DNA from: a virus
Length of the DNA: 45,616 nt
IMG/VR virus record: IMGVR_UViG_3300048592_000115
Span: 1 to 45,616 of that record
Strand: one strand, 5' to 3'
Shown here: piece after piece, positions 15,501 to 23,865 of the stretch
Position numbering within the stretch: position 1 is the first letter of the stretch
Layout of the letters: every line of letters starts with the position of its first letter
Translations under genes and position numbers: made by a program
Notes under the pieces: generated by a model
Told to the model about the DNA's origin: nothing
What the model saw: the letters and a program-made list of their open reading frames with translations, nothing else
The model's database searches: none

Positions 15501-16842
15501 TATCAAAATCATATAGTTTATCAGGATCGAATTCTTTTTCTGCTAACATTGCAGGATAAAGTGTTTTACCTTCCGGAGTTATTATGTAATCAACAAAAGG
15601 TTTACTGTTTTTATATCCTTTTTGAGAAGGCTTGGTCATTATTTCCTCTTTTATTTGACTCTCACCAGCGTTAAGTATTTCCTCCATTTCTCTATATTTC
15701 TTGCTTATATCTTTAGGCAAGTTAGGGCTAATCTTTTCTGGGAAAGGATATGCTCTACCATCAAAATACAATACCTTGCTTGATTTATGTCTATTAATAG
15801 CATTCTCTATTGGATCTATAGTCTTTAATACCTCTTTAACCTTTTCTATCTTCTCTGGTTGCACAATATCCTCAACTGCTTCTGCCACCTTCGACTTCTT
15901 TGCCATCTCTTTTAATTCAACATTAAACTCTTTCATTATCCTGTTGTATTGTTGTTTGGTTATTGGTTTCCCCTTCCCAACAGTAGCTATTTTTTCTTCC
16001 AACTTTCTTCTAGCAGCACCAGTAGTATCATGTGATAATATATCATATAAATGCCTAGCCTCCTCTCCAAGTCCGGCATCCTCTGCATTTCTACCTAACA
16101 TGAACATACTATTAAACTTCTTTCTCAACTTCTCTGTCTGTTCTGGAAAGTATCTATTAGCTCCTTTACCTATTAATCCAGCCCCTTCTGCTATTGGATT
16201 TAATAACATATTTACAGCAGTAGCTACCTTTGGATCTTCAGTCAACTTCTTCTCTCCGATATCACTTAGTAATGTCTTGACCTCCTTAACATCAGCTTTG
16301 GCTACAGCTTTGGAAAGGTAACTAGAAGCCGAAATATCCCCAGCTTTAAACAGTTCGTCTACACCAGCAGATACTCCACGCTTACTTAATTTATCTATAA
16401 GCTTTTCCTTATTACTTACCGTGAATTGTTTAGCAACATCATCTGCTATCTTAATAGCATCCTTTTTCAAAAGAGCTTTAGGAGCAGAGAAATACATGGT
16501 AGGATCTAGAGCAATATCTCCAGCAAGTGATACTCCTAGGTTAGCAATTCTGGAAGGTAGTGATTTTCCTTGTAGTATATTTGCCTGTTTAAGAAGATCT
16601 GTGGTGGTCTTTAGATCAGAATGTTTAGTACCAGTTATTGTAGTATCTAAACCTCTAGCTACATTTTTTAAATACTTAAGAGGATCTTTGTTATATATGA
16701 CATCTGGTATAGAACCAAGGGCAATAGGAAGGGCAAGGATACGAGATAGAAATGGTACCTTTTTCTTTCTTTCGAGTTGCTTTCCAGCTTGTATTTGTAC
16801 CCTAGGATTCTGTGCATATCGTATTAATTCGTTTGGATCCAT
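12589..16842 (-). CDS. Very large internal/ejection-type virion protein, 1417 aa
   Basis: This is the largest gene. The first 140 residues contain a Gly/Ala-rich possible membrane-inserting region (ALGSIPDVIYN to VSLAGDIALDPTMYF) that is paralogous to the 153-residue protein upstream. The middle is long, charged and probably coiled. The region about 1010-1230 (SPWTPGYGARNAVGDFIN, WWTRNVVGSLAWREDFMR, FYGFMKTNMEHQL) resembles large internal proteins of podovirus-like phages that are ejected with the DNA. No enzymatic motif is certain. Confidence 0.6.
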   Translation of the reverse strand: MDPNELIRYAQNPRVQIQAGKQLERKKKVPFLSRILALPIALGSIPDVIYNKDPLKYLKNVARGLDTTITGTKHSDLKTTTDLLKQANILQGKSLPSRIANLGVSLAGDIALDPTMYFSAPKALLKKDAIKIADDVAKQFTVSNKEKLIDKLSKRGVSAGVDELFKAGDISASSYLSKAVAKADVKEVKTLLSDIGEKKLTEDPKVATAVNMLLNPIAEGAGLIGKGANRYFPEQTEKLRKKFNSMFMLGRNAEDAGLGEEARHLYDILSHDTTGAARRKLEEKIATVGKGKPITKQQYNRIMKEFNVELKEMAKKSKVAEAVEDIVQPEKIEKVKEVLKTIDPIENAINRHKSSKVLYFDGRAYPFPEKISPNLPKDISKKYREMEEILNAGESQIKEEIMTKPSQKGYKNSKPFVDYIITPEGKTLYPAMLAEKEFDPDKLYDFDTVADSFAPPAKMNFLMKKGESITGRKSTLEAVGLGEKTSTARSYPLGKIGDIVEIEGELPVQIVNVRKIEKPLTDREFKALEKTENWTVDAMKGRINKSYEPGNYITYFRKLDKKGTHIPLTEIKPKLYSEGKGRLLSKDNIITLQKYMSRGEVKPDEIDEVLSAFRPTINKKATELASKFKKEMDPKTGEKISNVFDTENNLVDFLLRKFKSPTPALQKMIEEGNSQGIYNYVRKTLMMSGKEYADELLGRTAAAKKVLSETESTFATKAGGEDPLQELIDAMEGNKNIVLKNKEDLDRRINELTKLYNKSSGSRKAEYLKKKLELVEKRNQLVKNPAYKKILKENKIPEKLDIDVKENRAVWEDKLKIMREEALKPYNKEQLMQEASQKEIKASTQNGVKIPETKPKLQPQPVKSVIGDDISVPEYKMQFEDSRELAERFGKKEMWYDDKKTYEENLERLFKKKLQIERVKQNIAIEDQIKRYKNEKGESIVFTKPRKGYVKITNNSSLNGFYIPKEAADMLDEYYKAFNPKPFSHPGAARFAAFWDKVNNNWKKIVTTYSPWTPGYGARNAVGDFINVLLGGFGGGNPARMYRSFEEGLEMMDFFKSIENDGLKKAMEKFGDKADDLLMKAKLIRKYSIISGKFSQLGDDLGRFTQDVKFRDAGNWWTRNVVGSLAWREDFMRVTNFLDKLNDHAPNNAARLAKQSSLDFAKMTNFERQGVKRLIPFYGFMKTNMEHQLSVLSKSHKPLLIQEKIFKNLKKVLAGGEITDEEWNNMPDWITDGMVIPISKNENGNVKLMSGFGEPTQALNELININSPQEFFFALASQVTPIIKFPIEMTTGYSAFKKQPIKEGVRGSFWKDFPLPLRKALGWKSGDKIAENGRVITTNTVHPYQSYALQTMPFISPVVHQARNAASIKNDPVSGILNLLGVLGGKIRERNVYADAKKSNEQMAQDLEDIISNMASQ

Positions 16843-16845
16843 TGC

Positions 16846-17307
16846 TTACCATGAGCCATTTGTAAAATAATCACTAAGTCCAGATGCTCCAGCTCCCAAT
16901 CCTCCTAATATACTACTATACTTTGCTGCATTGCCAATCTTGCCAATAGTTCCAGCACCACCCAAATACATTAAGGGATCAAGCATCATATCGCCAGCCA
17001 TACCCACACCAAAATCAATATTTTTATTACCGGTACTAAAGTTCTCCTTCTGCATTAAATCACTAAAAGTTTTAAATTCAGGAGCGTCAATGGGTAACAT
17101 CTGACCAGCAGCCCCCTTCAATATATTTAATAAATATCTGGGGCCAACCGATAACATAGATAAAGGGTCTTTTCTATCAGTATTATAAAGTACATCAGGT
17201 AATGAACCTATACCAGAAGCCGTTGAGAAGAGTTTATTAAGATGCCACAACGGATCTTTTAAATCTTCTTCTGTCATAAACGCATCTGCTAGTGAGTTGC
17301 CATTCAT
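16846..17307 (-). CDS. Paralogue of the N-terminal module of the 1417-aa protein, 153 aa
   Basis: Residues 33-118 (IGSLPDVLYN to GVGMAGDMMLDPLMYLGG) align with residues 42-120 of the next gene (LGSIPDVIYN to GVSLAGDIALDPTMYF). It then ends in a Gly-rich hydrophobic tail. It may be a truncated duplicate or a partner subunit for the same membrane-penetrating assembly. It starts within four bases of the upstream gene's end. Confidence 0.65.
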   Translation of the reverse strand: MNGNSLADAFMTEEDLKDPLWHLNKLFSTASGIGSLPDVLYNTDRKDPLSMLSVGPRYLLNILKGAAGQMLPIDAPEFKTFSDLMQKENFSTGNKNIDFGVGMAGDMMLDPLMYLGGAGTIGKIGNAAKYSSILGGLGAGASGLSDYFTNGSW

Positions 17308-17627
17308 TTTATTTTTTTAACAATTTTATCCAGCTCAATTTCTTTTCTTTGTTCTGGAGTTAATTTGGTACCCTGTATCATGCTATGCGCTATCTGATTC
17401 AATCTATCTACAGCTTCTGTACTTCCACTACCAGGCATCTTTGTTTTTCTGGCAGATAGCTTTTTAGTGATCAAGGTCTTTAAAGTATTAGCAGTAGATG
17501 AACCGACTACCAATGGTTCTCCACCACCAAATTTGATGGTAACCGTACCATCCTCATTGTCTTGAAAATAACTTTCAATATTCTGTTTAATATAACTGTT
17601 GAGTTTGGCTCCCATAGTAATCTTCAT
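17304..17627 (-). CDS. Small virion-associated protein, 107 aa
   Basis: Basic; the N-terminal half contains FQDNEDGTVTIKFGGGEPLVV, a strand-rich motif. A second ATG at residue 5 (17615) is equally possible and shortens the 41-base overlap with the upstream gene. Function unknown; the position implies a virion or ejection component. Confidence 0.55.
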   Translation of the reverse strand: MKITMGAKLNSYIKQNIESYFQDNEDGTVTIKFGGGEPLVVGSSTANTLKTLITKKLSARKTKMPGSGSTEAVDRLNQIAHSMIQGTKLTPEQRKEIELDKIVKKIK

Positions 17628-17994
17628 ATTCTGGCTCTGAAGTTAAACTGTCAAGGGCACTTAATCCTCCAAGTCCTAGTCCGCCAGCAACTACGCCTTT
17701 CCTAACTTGGGGAGTATTTAACCTTTTTAAAGCAAGGAGTAGCTCATCTACTTCAGGCATTTGAGATAGTTTCATTAGATTCGCACTCTTCCCTCTAGCA
17801 GCCCTTAACAAATCGGCCAACCTTTTCACACCCTTGCTTAATACCTTATCATCTAAAGCTGCCATACCACCCCTTACTGCGCTTGTGCCTTCATTTAAAA
17901 GTCCAGCTCCCTTAACACCTAGACTGGCTCCTTTTGCTCCTACCTTGGCTCCACCTTTAAGGAGCTTCATTAAAGTTTGTGTTACTTTGTCCAT
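17587..17994 (-). CDS. Gly/Ala/Lys-rich virion-type protein, 135 aa
   Basis: I chose the ATG at 17994 (MDKVTQTL) because it overlaps the upstream stop as TAATG; the longer frame runs back inside the neighbouring gene. The protein has a repetitive Gly-Ala-Lys segment (KGGAKVGAKGASLGVKGAG), a glycine-rich hydrophobic stretch (VVAGGLGLGGLSALDSL) and a Tyr/Gln-rich acidic tail. The Gly-rich amphipathic segments suggest membrane interaction during DNA ejection. Function unproven. Confidence 0.6.
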   Translation of the reverse strand: MDKVTQTLMKLLKGGAKVGAKGASLGVKGAGLLNEGTSAVRGGMAALDDKVLSKGVKRLADLLRAARGKSANLMKLSQMPEVDELLLALKRLNTPQVRKGVVAGGLGLGGLSALDSLTSEPEYEDYYGSQTQQLY

Positions 17995-18440
17995 TAATCG
18001 TCTGATAAAATATAACCTCCCAGTGCACCAGCACCTGCTGCACCGATTGTAACTTTGTGCTTTTTCAACCAAGCCTTAACCTTATTCCAATTACCTTCTT
18101 TAACTGCATCCTTAATAACTTTCGGAGCTTCTGGCAATGGGGGGGTTTTAGTTGGTTTAGCTATATTTGGATTAACCGTAATCTTACCCATAAGTCTAGT
18201 TGCAGAAGCTGCACCTGACCCTGCTTTAACTTTAAAGACCCTTGTTGTAAACTTCTTACTCGCATCATCCCAAACATGATAACCCTCAAAACCCTTGTTA
18301 CCTACTACCTTGATGGCAATATCATCTCCTATCTTAAAAAAGCTTTTACCAACACGCTTGAAATTCTTCATGTTGCTGATATATTTCTCAGCCGCTTTCG
18401 CTATGTCATCGGAAACGGACTTTAATATTTGTACCTGCAT
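17994..18440 (-). CDS. Hypothetical virion-type protein, 148 aa
   Basis: Basic, with a C-terminal glycine-rich hydrophobic helix (VTIGAAGAGALGGYIL) similar in style to the neighbour's tail. The stop overlaps the next ATG. A role in the ejection apparatus is inferred from position only. Confidence 0.6.
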   Translation of the reverse strand: MQVQILKSVSDDIAKAAEKYISNMKNFKRVGKSFFKIGDDIAIKVVGNKGFEGYHVWDDASKKFTTRVFKVKAGSGAASATRLMGKITVNPNIAKPTKTPPLPEAPKVIKDAVKEGNWNKVKAWLKKHKVTIGAAGAGALGGYILSDD

Positions 18441-18445
18441 TTTAT

Positions 18446-19057
18446 TTACTGATAAATACTATTATATAAATTATTATAATCTTCGTTTACATTATAAAGA
18501 TTCCCAAGGTTGGTAATATCTCCCTGCTTTAACTGTTGCTGACTACCAAGCATTGACCTAATAATATAATCGAGATTGCCTTGATCGGGACTTGTTTTCA
18601 TTACACCGTAACTTGCTGGTGATTCCCAGGCGTTAATTGCACTACCAATATCTTTTTGGCTTAATGCAGCAAGTAATCTTTCAATTCCTTGAGGTTTTCT
18701 AGCTTTTGGTATTTTACTTTTAATGCTTTCCGGTAAAGATGCTTTCCCATAAAACTTTTGTGTTGCAGCATCTCCCAGTTGTCCATATAATTGAGAAAGC
18801 TGTAGGTTTTGCATCTGCTTATTTAACCTGGACTCTCTTTCTTGTTCAAGGAAATTTGTACCCATTAGATTTAAAAGCAATTCATTTGTTTCTGCTCCAG
18901 TAAGTGCACCTTGTTTCGCCATATCCTGAATCATGTTTATTCGTGCAACACTTTCCGGTGTCTGATTTGCCCAGGCTCCTTCGTAATATGGCAGATCAAC
19001 ACCTCTTTGAGCAGGTACATAATTCTTATCTATAATATTATAAAAATCCGTTGCCAT
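18446..19057 (-). CDS. Hypothetical virion-type protein, 203 aa
   Basis: Gln- and Asn-rich and helical, with LNKQMQNLQLSQLYGQLGDAA in the centre. Composition and length resemble the two following structural genes, forming a trio of Gln/Asn/Tyr-rich proteins of the kind found inside podovirus capsids. No specific homologue recognised. Confidence 0.6.
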   Translation of the reverse strand: MATDFYNIIDKNYVPAQRGVDLPYYEGAWANQTPESVARINMIQDMAKQGALTGAETNELLLNLMGTNFLEQERESRLNKQMQNLQLSQLYGQLGDAATQKFYGKASLPESIKSKIPKARKPQGIERLLAALSQKDIGSAINAWESPASYGVMKTSPDQGNLDYIIRSMLGSQQQLKQGDITNLGNLYNVNEDYNNLYNSIYQ

Positions 19058-19066
19058 TTTATTACT

Positions 19067-19798
19067 TTAAAAAAGTGAATTAAACCAGTTAGACAATTGA
19101 TTATTACCATAATCCCAAGTTGCACCTATTCTTTTAAATGGATCATTACCAGCAGCATTCCAAGCATTCATATAATCAATATCCGCTTGCAATTTAGGGG
19201 TATAACCATTAGTACCGTTGGGGTCTACATAACCACCTTTAACATAATCTTTTACATCTCCACTTGTTGTAAGTGTTTTATTTCGCCATGGCTCTTTAGT
19301 AGGAACTGGTGTACCAGGATTATATGGGTTTCTATTTTGATTATTTAAAGCAGCTCTCTGTAATGCTAGTTGCTTCTCAGCCATAGCTCTTTGCCATGCC
19401 TGCTGTTCGGCTTCGTTTTGTAATTGATATGCTTGTAACGCACCCTGTTGTCCTAGCTGCATCTGTTCTGATAACCTATTTATCCAATCGTTAATTGAAG
19501 TTCCCCAATATTGTCTTAAAGCTTTATTCTGATTTAAATTATTCATAGCTTCAGCACCTTGAAATTGAGCATTGGCTATCCTTGCAGAAGGTGACATACC
19601 TCTTGCATCTCCCTGACCTACAAAGGCCTGTGCAAAATCCCCATACGCTTTAGGAGCCAGTGTACTAGCATCTCTCATCAATCCGGATATTGTGGGCTCA
19701 TTGATAGTCTTTACTCTCTTTTCCAAATCAGCTTTTAATGCAGCTGGATCACTGTATGTTGTTAGATAGTTATTTAATAGTTCTTGTGCTGTTGCCAT
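19067..19798 (-). CDS. Gln/Ala-rich internal virion-type protein, 243 aa
   Basis: The N-terminal 170 residues are an extended Ala/Gln helix (AYQLQNEAEQQAWQRAMAEKQLALQ), followed by a Pro/Asn/Gly-rich tail. Similar in composition to the proteins on either side, consistent with an internal core or ejection component. Confidence 0.6.
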   Translation of the reverse strand: MATAQELLNNYLTTYSDPAALKADLEKRVKTINEPTISGLMRDASTLAPKAYGDFAQAFVGQGDARGMSPSARIANAQFQGAEAMNNLNQNKALRQYWGTSINDWINRLSEQMQLGQQGALQAYQLQNEAEQQAWQRAMAEKQLALQRAALNNQNRNPYNPGTPVPTKEPWRNKTLTTSGDVKDYVKGGYVDPNGTNGYTPKLQADIDYMNAWNAAGNDPFKRIGATWDYGNNQLSNWFNSLF

Positions 19799-19807
19799 TT
19801 CTAAATA

Positions 19808-20329
19808 TTAATAATTATATCCTCTAAATGTTCCCTGTAATGGGGAATATCCAGCAGACAAGGGATTGCTATTTAAACTTTGTCCAAGCTGATTATTTAA
19901 ACTCCTGAACGCTTCTGGATTTAAATTCTTATATTGTTCTACAAAGCTAGCAACATACCCTGCATTTGGATCTTCATTATAATCCTGTTCATATTGTCTA
20001 TAAGTAGCACCAAGATTGCCAGCCATTAAATTCCTAAACTGTGACAGTTCATCTTGCCTTTGTCTTTCGTATTGATTTAAAGTATTCTGTCCTATCTGTT
20101 TTGCAGCCCCAAATCTATTCCCACCGGAACCATATAAAGAACCCATTGTATTTCTATATCCAGATGCTGCTCTTGCATAGGCATCATTGTTTACCTGCTC
20201 GTTTGCAAATTGATCTATTAGCCCAGGATTAACCACATTCTCCCAGGGAACAAGTTCCCGAAAGGTGGTATTGATAGGCTTCATCTGGTCTAGATACGGA
20301 CTTAATATTGAATCTACTACATTTGCCAT
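19808..20329 (-). CDS. Tyr/Asn-rich internal virion-type protein, 173 aa
   Basis: It contains YRNTMGSLYGSGGNRFGAAK and RQRQDELSQFRNLMAGNLGATYRQYEQDY, a helical and glycine-hinged pattern seen in virion core proteins of podovirus-like phages. It lies directly below the adaptor-like gene. Role inferred from position. Confidence 0.6.
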   Translation of the reverse strand: MANVVDSILSPYLDQMKPINTTFRELVPWENVVNPGLIDQFANEQVNNDAYARAASGYRNTMGSLYGSGGNRFGAAKQIGQNTLNQYERQRQDELSQFRNLMAGNLGATYRQYEQDYNEDPNAGYVASFVEQYKNLNPEAFRSLNNQLGQSLNSNPLSAGYSPLQGTFRGYNY

Positions 20330-20331
20330 AA

Positions 20332-21255
20332 TTAATAATCCCTATTTTTAATATTTTTTAAATGACTTTGAATGTCCCTTTTAGGTTTAAGATTTCTCAA
20401 AGGTCTAAAACTAGCCAATAACCTTGCCCTTCCTTGTTCATATTTTTGTTGTGCATACTGTGCCAAACCAGTATCTTTCCGAGCAATAGCCCCCTCCTCT
20501 ACCGCCTTCCAGTAGAGAAAGGATTGATGATTCAAAGGTAATTTAGGTACATCCGATGAAGCTGACAAGGCTGTTGGCATTTGTAAATATCTCATCTTTA
20601 TCGCCTTCGTATCATTCTCTTCAAACAATGGATATATGCTAAACCCATTTGTGGGTACATCAGAAACTGAAAATGTTTTTAGAATATATTTAGGATCGCT
20701 CTGATCAAAAGTTTCATATCCCGTTTTGAAAAGGTCATCATGCAATTTCATAGTAGCTGGAATATATGTTCCATCAGTTCCATACCTTACCCAAACAGAA
20801 AGGTTCTCTATATAATCAGTAGCATCCCCACCAAATGTATAATCCCTGTCAAGAATGTAAATTGTATCTCCAGCCTCCCAAGTTGCCACACTTGCAGCCA
20901 TGGTTACTTGAGTAGTTGAAGAATAAGTTTCTATTGTTTCATACTCCTCCTTATCTGCATTATAAACATTACAACCTTCGTGACCAGTAACAAAATAAGC
21001 ATCGCTTATTATAAGAGTAGTAGTTGATACGCTAGATACTGTACTACTATAAGTATAATTGGGAGCATAAGCTTCCACTTCATAAAGGAAAGGATACTGT
21101 TCTGCTAAAGCTCCAACAACATCATGGAGATAAGCATCATTAATGGAGTCTTCTATTTGAGATTCCGAAATATCCCTTCCAGAAAGAAATGCTAAAGAGC
21201 TATCAAGAAGATTTAATTCCTTACCTGCTCTCTTTTTTAGTTCAGTAAATGTCAT
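20332..21255 (-). CDS. Possible head-tail adaptor/connector protein, 307 aa
   Basis: The N-terminal 55 residues are helical (FTELKKRAGKELNLLD...SQIEDSINDAYLHDVVGAL), a middle beta-rich insert contains two TTTLIIS/TQVTMAA strands, and a C-terminal helix follows (FLYWKAVEEGAIARKDTGLAQYAQQKYEQG). Helical ends around a beta insert resemble podovirus connector proteins that dock under the portal, but sequence support is weak. Confidence 0.45.
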   Translation of the reverse strand: MTFTELKKRAGKELNLLDSSLAFLSGRDISESQIEDSINDAYLHDVVGALAEQYPFLYEVEAYAPNYTYSSTVSSVSTTTLIISDAYFVTGHEGCNVYNADKEEYETIETYSSTTQVTMAASVATWEAGDTIYILDRDYTFGGDATDYIENLSVWVRYGTDGTYIPATMKLHDDLFKTGYETFDQSDPKYILKTFSVSDVPTNGFSIYPLFEENDTKAIKMRYLQMPTALSASSDVPKLPLNHQSFLYWKAVEEGAIARKDTGLAQYAQQKYEQGRARLLASFRPLRNLKPKRDIQSHLKNIKNRDY

Positions 21256-21257
21256 GT

Positions 21258-21524
21258 TTAGTATGAATAATCAACAAAGGATTTAGTACTACTTAATATA
21301 TCTTCGACCTTTAATAATGGTGTTAATAAAACATCATTTAAAATCAATTCCCCTATACACATTGTGTTTACATTGCTATCATAACTATTCCTTTCTTGAA
21401 TAGTCTGATTATCTATAAGGGAAAAGGTTTTGTCGTTATGACTAATATCAGTATAACTTGTAGATCCTCTATTGGATTTGATGAAAGAAGTAGAGATTTT
21501 TGTTATGTCGCTAAAGCTAGACAT
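21258..21524 (-). CDS. Hypothetical protein, 88 aa
   Basis: Ser/Thr/Asp-rich, probably beta-structured (STSFIKSNRGSTSYTDISHND). It overlaps the end of the glycosyltransferase gene by eight bases and lies between it and the adaptor-like gene. No family recognised; possibly a small structural protein. Confidence 0.55.
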   Translation of the reverse strand: MSSFSDITKISTSFIKSNRGSTSYTDISHNDKTFSLIDNQTIQERNSYDSNVNTMCIGELILNDVLLTPLLKVEDILSSTKSFVDYSY

Positions 21525-22716
21525 ATCTATTTAACCAGTTTAAGTCCTTTCTTTCGGTAATCCTGCTCCAACCTTTTTTGGATGGATCCCTACTACTTTC
21601 ATATAAATAATATAACATATCAAACCATTCTGCAAACATTTCATTAACATGCTCCATTGAAAAATTCTTAACTGCATATTCTCTGCAGGTTTCGGGTTTT
21701 ATTCGGTCTATATTCTTAGCTGCCCATACAAACTGATCTAGAGTCTGACATCTATATCCTACCACTCCATGCGCTATAGTTTCTGGAAATACTCCATAGT
21801 TACTAACAATAACCGGTGTGCCACAGAATAAACTCTCAATAGATGTTCCACCAAATGGTTCTAGATATTCTGTTGCCAACCAGGTAGCTTTAGCATTGCT
21901 CATTAAATCACTTCTTTTCTTCTTATCTGCAAACCCTACATACTCCATATTGTCATAGGTAGCAGAAAAGTCTTCGCCATAAACTGTATTACCTTCTTGT
22001 CTGCCACCTTGTCCAGCTAGTATTAACTTAGCTCCAATGGCTCTACAAGTTTCTATTGCGATTAATATGCCTTTCCTTCTTATCATTCTTCCAATATATA
22101 GAAAGTAATCCTGCTTTTCCTTCTTGAATTCAAAATCGTTTGGATCAAAGTAATTAGGTATTACCACATCATAATTATTACCATTAGCACTCTTGCCATC
22201 ATACTTCCAGCCATAAGTATAGTTTTGAATAAACGAAGATTCAAATGCTTTGAAATTAGCATAACTTCCCCTGTACCCAACACCAGGTTCCACAGTTAAA
22301 TATAAATTTACCTCGTCTGCGATTGGCTTGTTATTAGCTCCCATTGAGCAAAGTAAAAAGTGGTCATCTGCTTTCCGTTTATTAATTTCTTTTATAGCAT
22401 TTTTAAAAAACTTCTGGCTTGCTTTATTATAGGGAGGATCAAAATTATGCTTAAAAAACGAGCTAGTATGGTCATAGCCGAGCTCAAACCTATTATCTCC
22501 TACTCCATACTCATCTCTAATATCATTCAAATCTAGTACCTTTACATACTCAGTACAAACAGGATCACCACCTTCTACTCCATATACATAAACCGTATGA
22601 CCTGCTTCAGTTAACATTTTGCTTAGCTTCCAAACTTTCTGTGTAAAAGCACAGCCGGGAAACCTCTCTGATACTGGTAAATGGGTAAGTCCAAGGAAAT
22701 GAAAGGTATAGCTCAT
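21517..22716 (-). CDS. GT4-type glycosyltransferase, 399 aa
   Basis: GT-B fold of family GT4: an N-terminal Rossmann-like half (SKMLTEAGHTVYVYGVEGGD), then YFLYIGRMIRRKG, AKLILAGQGG, YVGFADKKKRSDLMSNA and EPFGGTSIESLFCGTPVIVSNYGVFPE, the nucleotide-sugar site with its Glu. The enzyme transfers a sugar from a nucleotide donor. Lying inside the virion gene block, beside a Thr-rich collagen-like fibre, it may glycosylate virion proteins or modify the host surface; the acceptor is unknown. Confidence 0.85.
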   Translation of the reverse strand: MSYTFHFLGLTHLPVSERFPGCAFTQKVWKLSKMLTEAGHTVYVYGVEGGDPVCTEYVKVLDLNDIRDEYGVGDNRFELGYDHTSSFFKHNFDPPYNKASQKFFKNAIKEINKRKADDHFLLCSMGANNKPIADEVNLYLTVEPGVGYRGSYANFKAFESSFIQNYTYGWKYDGKSANGNNYDVVIPNYFDPNDFEFKKEKQDYFLYIGRMIRRKGILIAIETCRAIGAKLILAGQGGRQEGNTVYGEDFSATYDNMEYVGFADKKKRSDLMSNAKATWLATEYLEPFGGTSIESLFCGTPVIVSNYGVFPETIAHGVVGYRCQTLDQFVWAAKNIDRIKPETCREYAVKNFSMEHVNEMFAEWFDMLYYLYESSRDPSKKGWSRITERKDLNWLNRYV

Positions 22717-23237
22717 TGTCTAAAATATGTTGGTAAAGGCGATATTGGTTTACCATATAAATAAAATATTACATCACGATCCAAATTGTTTAAGGTCCAG
22801 CTTCCATCCGTGTTTTGATAAACTAAATTACCAGCATGCGAGGGGGATTCATTGTCTACCCATAGTGAAGTAAAATTGCTATCTGGACTGATTGAATACA
22901 AACCAAAGAAGTAGACACCATTTCTTTCTATCTTAACTATATTTTCGCCAGAGAATGTAAATTCAACTAAGCTCCGATCTTGTGAAATATCACCGTAAGA
23001 AACAGTATTTGAAGTCGCTAACAAAGTCTGACTATCACCCAGGTATATTTGAGCATTAAGAACATGTGCCGGATCAATGTCTTCCAACCTAAACTGCTCA
23101 ATATAAAACTTGATACTTGTTATATACGCAGAAAATGGAACTTCAATTTTCTGACCTGCGAATTTATTGGTTACACCAACAGGTAGACCGTTATTTGAAA
23201 AATTGGATTCTGGATAAGAATCAAGTAATATTGCCAT
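22713..23237 (-). CDS. Beta-rich structural protein, about 174 aa
   Basis: I chose the ATG at 23237 (MAILLDSYPES) rather than an upstream ATG at 23282, because it leaves only a 17-base overlap with the methyltransferase. The sequence (FAGQKIEVPFSAYITSIKFYIEQ, LNAQIYLGDSQ, GVYFFGLYSIS) resembles jelly-roll choice-of-anchor domains found in phage adhesion proteins, like those of the 954-residue tail protein. Confidence 0.6.
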   Translation of the reverse strand: MAILLDSYPESNFSNNGLPVGVTNKFAGQKIEVPFSAYITSIKFYIEQFRLEDIDPAHVLNAQIYLGDSQTLLATSNTVSYGDISQDRSLVEFTFSGENIVKIERNGVYFFGLYSISPDSNFTSLWVDNESPSHAGNLVYQNTDGSWTLNNLDRDVIFYLYGKPISPLPTYFRQ

Positions 23238-23865
23238 TAAAAATTCCGTAATAACATAAACCGTTTGCACCCTTAGTGCCATCTAACCTTTCTACCTTTC
23301 CATATCCACCCAACCATTTATCTAAATCTTTCTTTGTTAGATTATGAATATGTCCAGGAGTAATTCCAATTTCTATCCATTCAAATACTCTTACTATCTT
23401 TCCCGCCTTTAAAGCGTTGTGGCATATCTTCTCTGGGTCTTCAGTGTGTTGAAGTACATTGTAGAACCAAACCTCATCAAACCCTTTTAATTCTGGGTAG
23501 GATATATCAGAGTAAGTATCTATATCCTCAGCTTTAATGTTTATAAATGCAATGCCCTTTTCTTTATATCTATCCTTTACCCATTCAGGATAAGAGCAGG
23601 GATCAACTACTACACAACCTTCCGGCTTCTCCACTTTGAGTAGCATTGAAACTTCTCCACCACCTATATCTAATACCTTTCCATAATTCTTAATATTATA
23701 TGGTGTATAGGCGTTACGATAAACTTCAATACCCATCTTAGAGGCATAGACGAATTGCTTTTCTTCTTCATGGAAAGTATTAGCACCTATCGTTTCGTGC
23801 CAGTTTTTCTCGTATATCTGTGCTTTATCCCATTCTAAAATATTCACCTTTGAGTTGTTGTCCAT
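23221..23865 (-). CDS. Class I SAM-dependent methyltransferase, 214 aa
   Basis: Motif I VLDIGGGEVSM (about residues 65-75), the acidic end of strand 2 (VVVDP) and motif IV (FDEVWFYNVLQH) mark a Rossmann-fold methyltransferase of the small-molecule/sugar type rather than a DNA methylase, as no (D/N)PPY is seen. Adjacent to the glycosyltransferase, it may modify the same glycan. The start lies inside the 3' end of the HNH gene. Confidence 0.78.
   Translation of the reverse strand: MDNNSKVNILEWDKAQIYEKNWHETIGANTFHEEEKQFVYASKMGIEVYRNAYTPYNIKNYGKVLDIGGGEVSMLLKVEKPEGCVVVDPCSYPEWVKDRYKEKGIAFINIKAEDIDTYSDISYPELKGFDEVWFYNVLQHTEDPEKICHNALKAGKIVRVFEWIEIGITPGHIHNLTKKDLDKWLGGYGKVERLDGTKGANGLCYYGIFNGNIT

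Noticed and set aside
13049-16870. Numerous hydrophobic plus-strand open frames opposite the 1417-aa gene
   Set aside because: They mirror the Lys-rich coding of the real gene and lack consistent starts, spacing or recognisable domains.
17625-17660. TTGACA within the ejection-protein block
   Set aside because: No -10-like hexamer at a proper distance, and it lies in tightly packed coding sequence.
22159-22169. AGGTATTACCA, one mismatch from the RHH palindrome, in the glycosyltransferase gene
   Set aside because: A single isolated near match in coding sequence is expected by chance.
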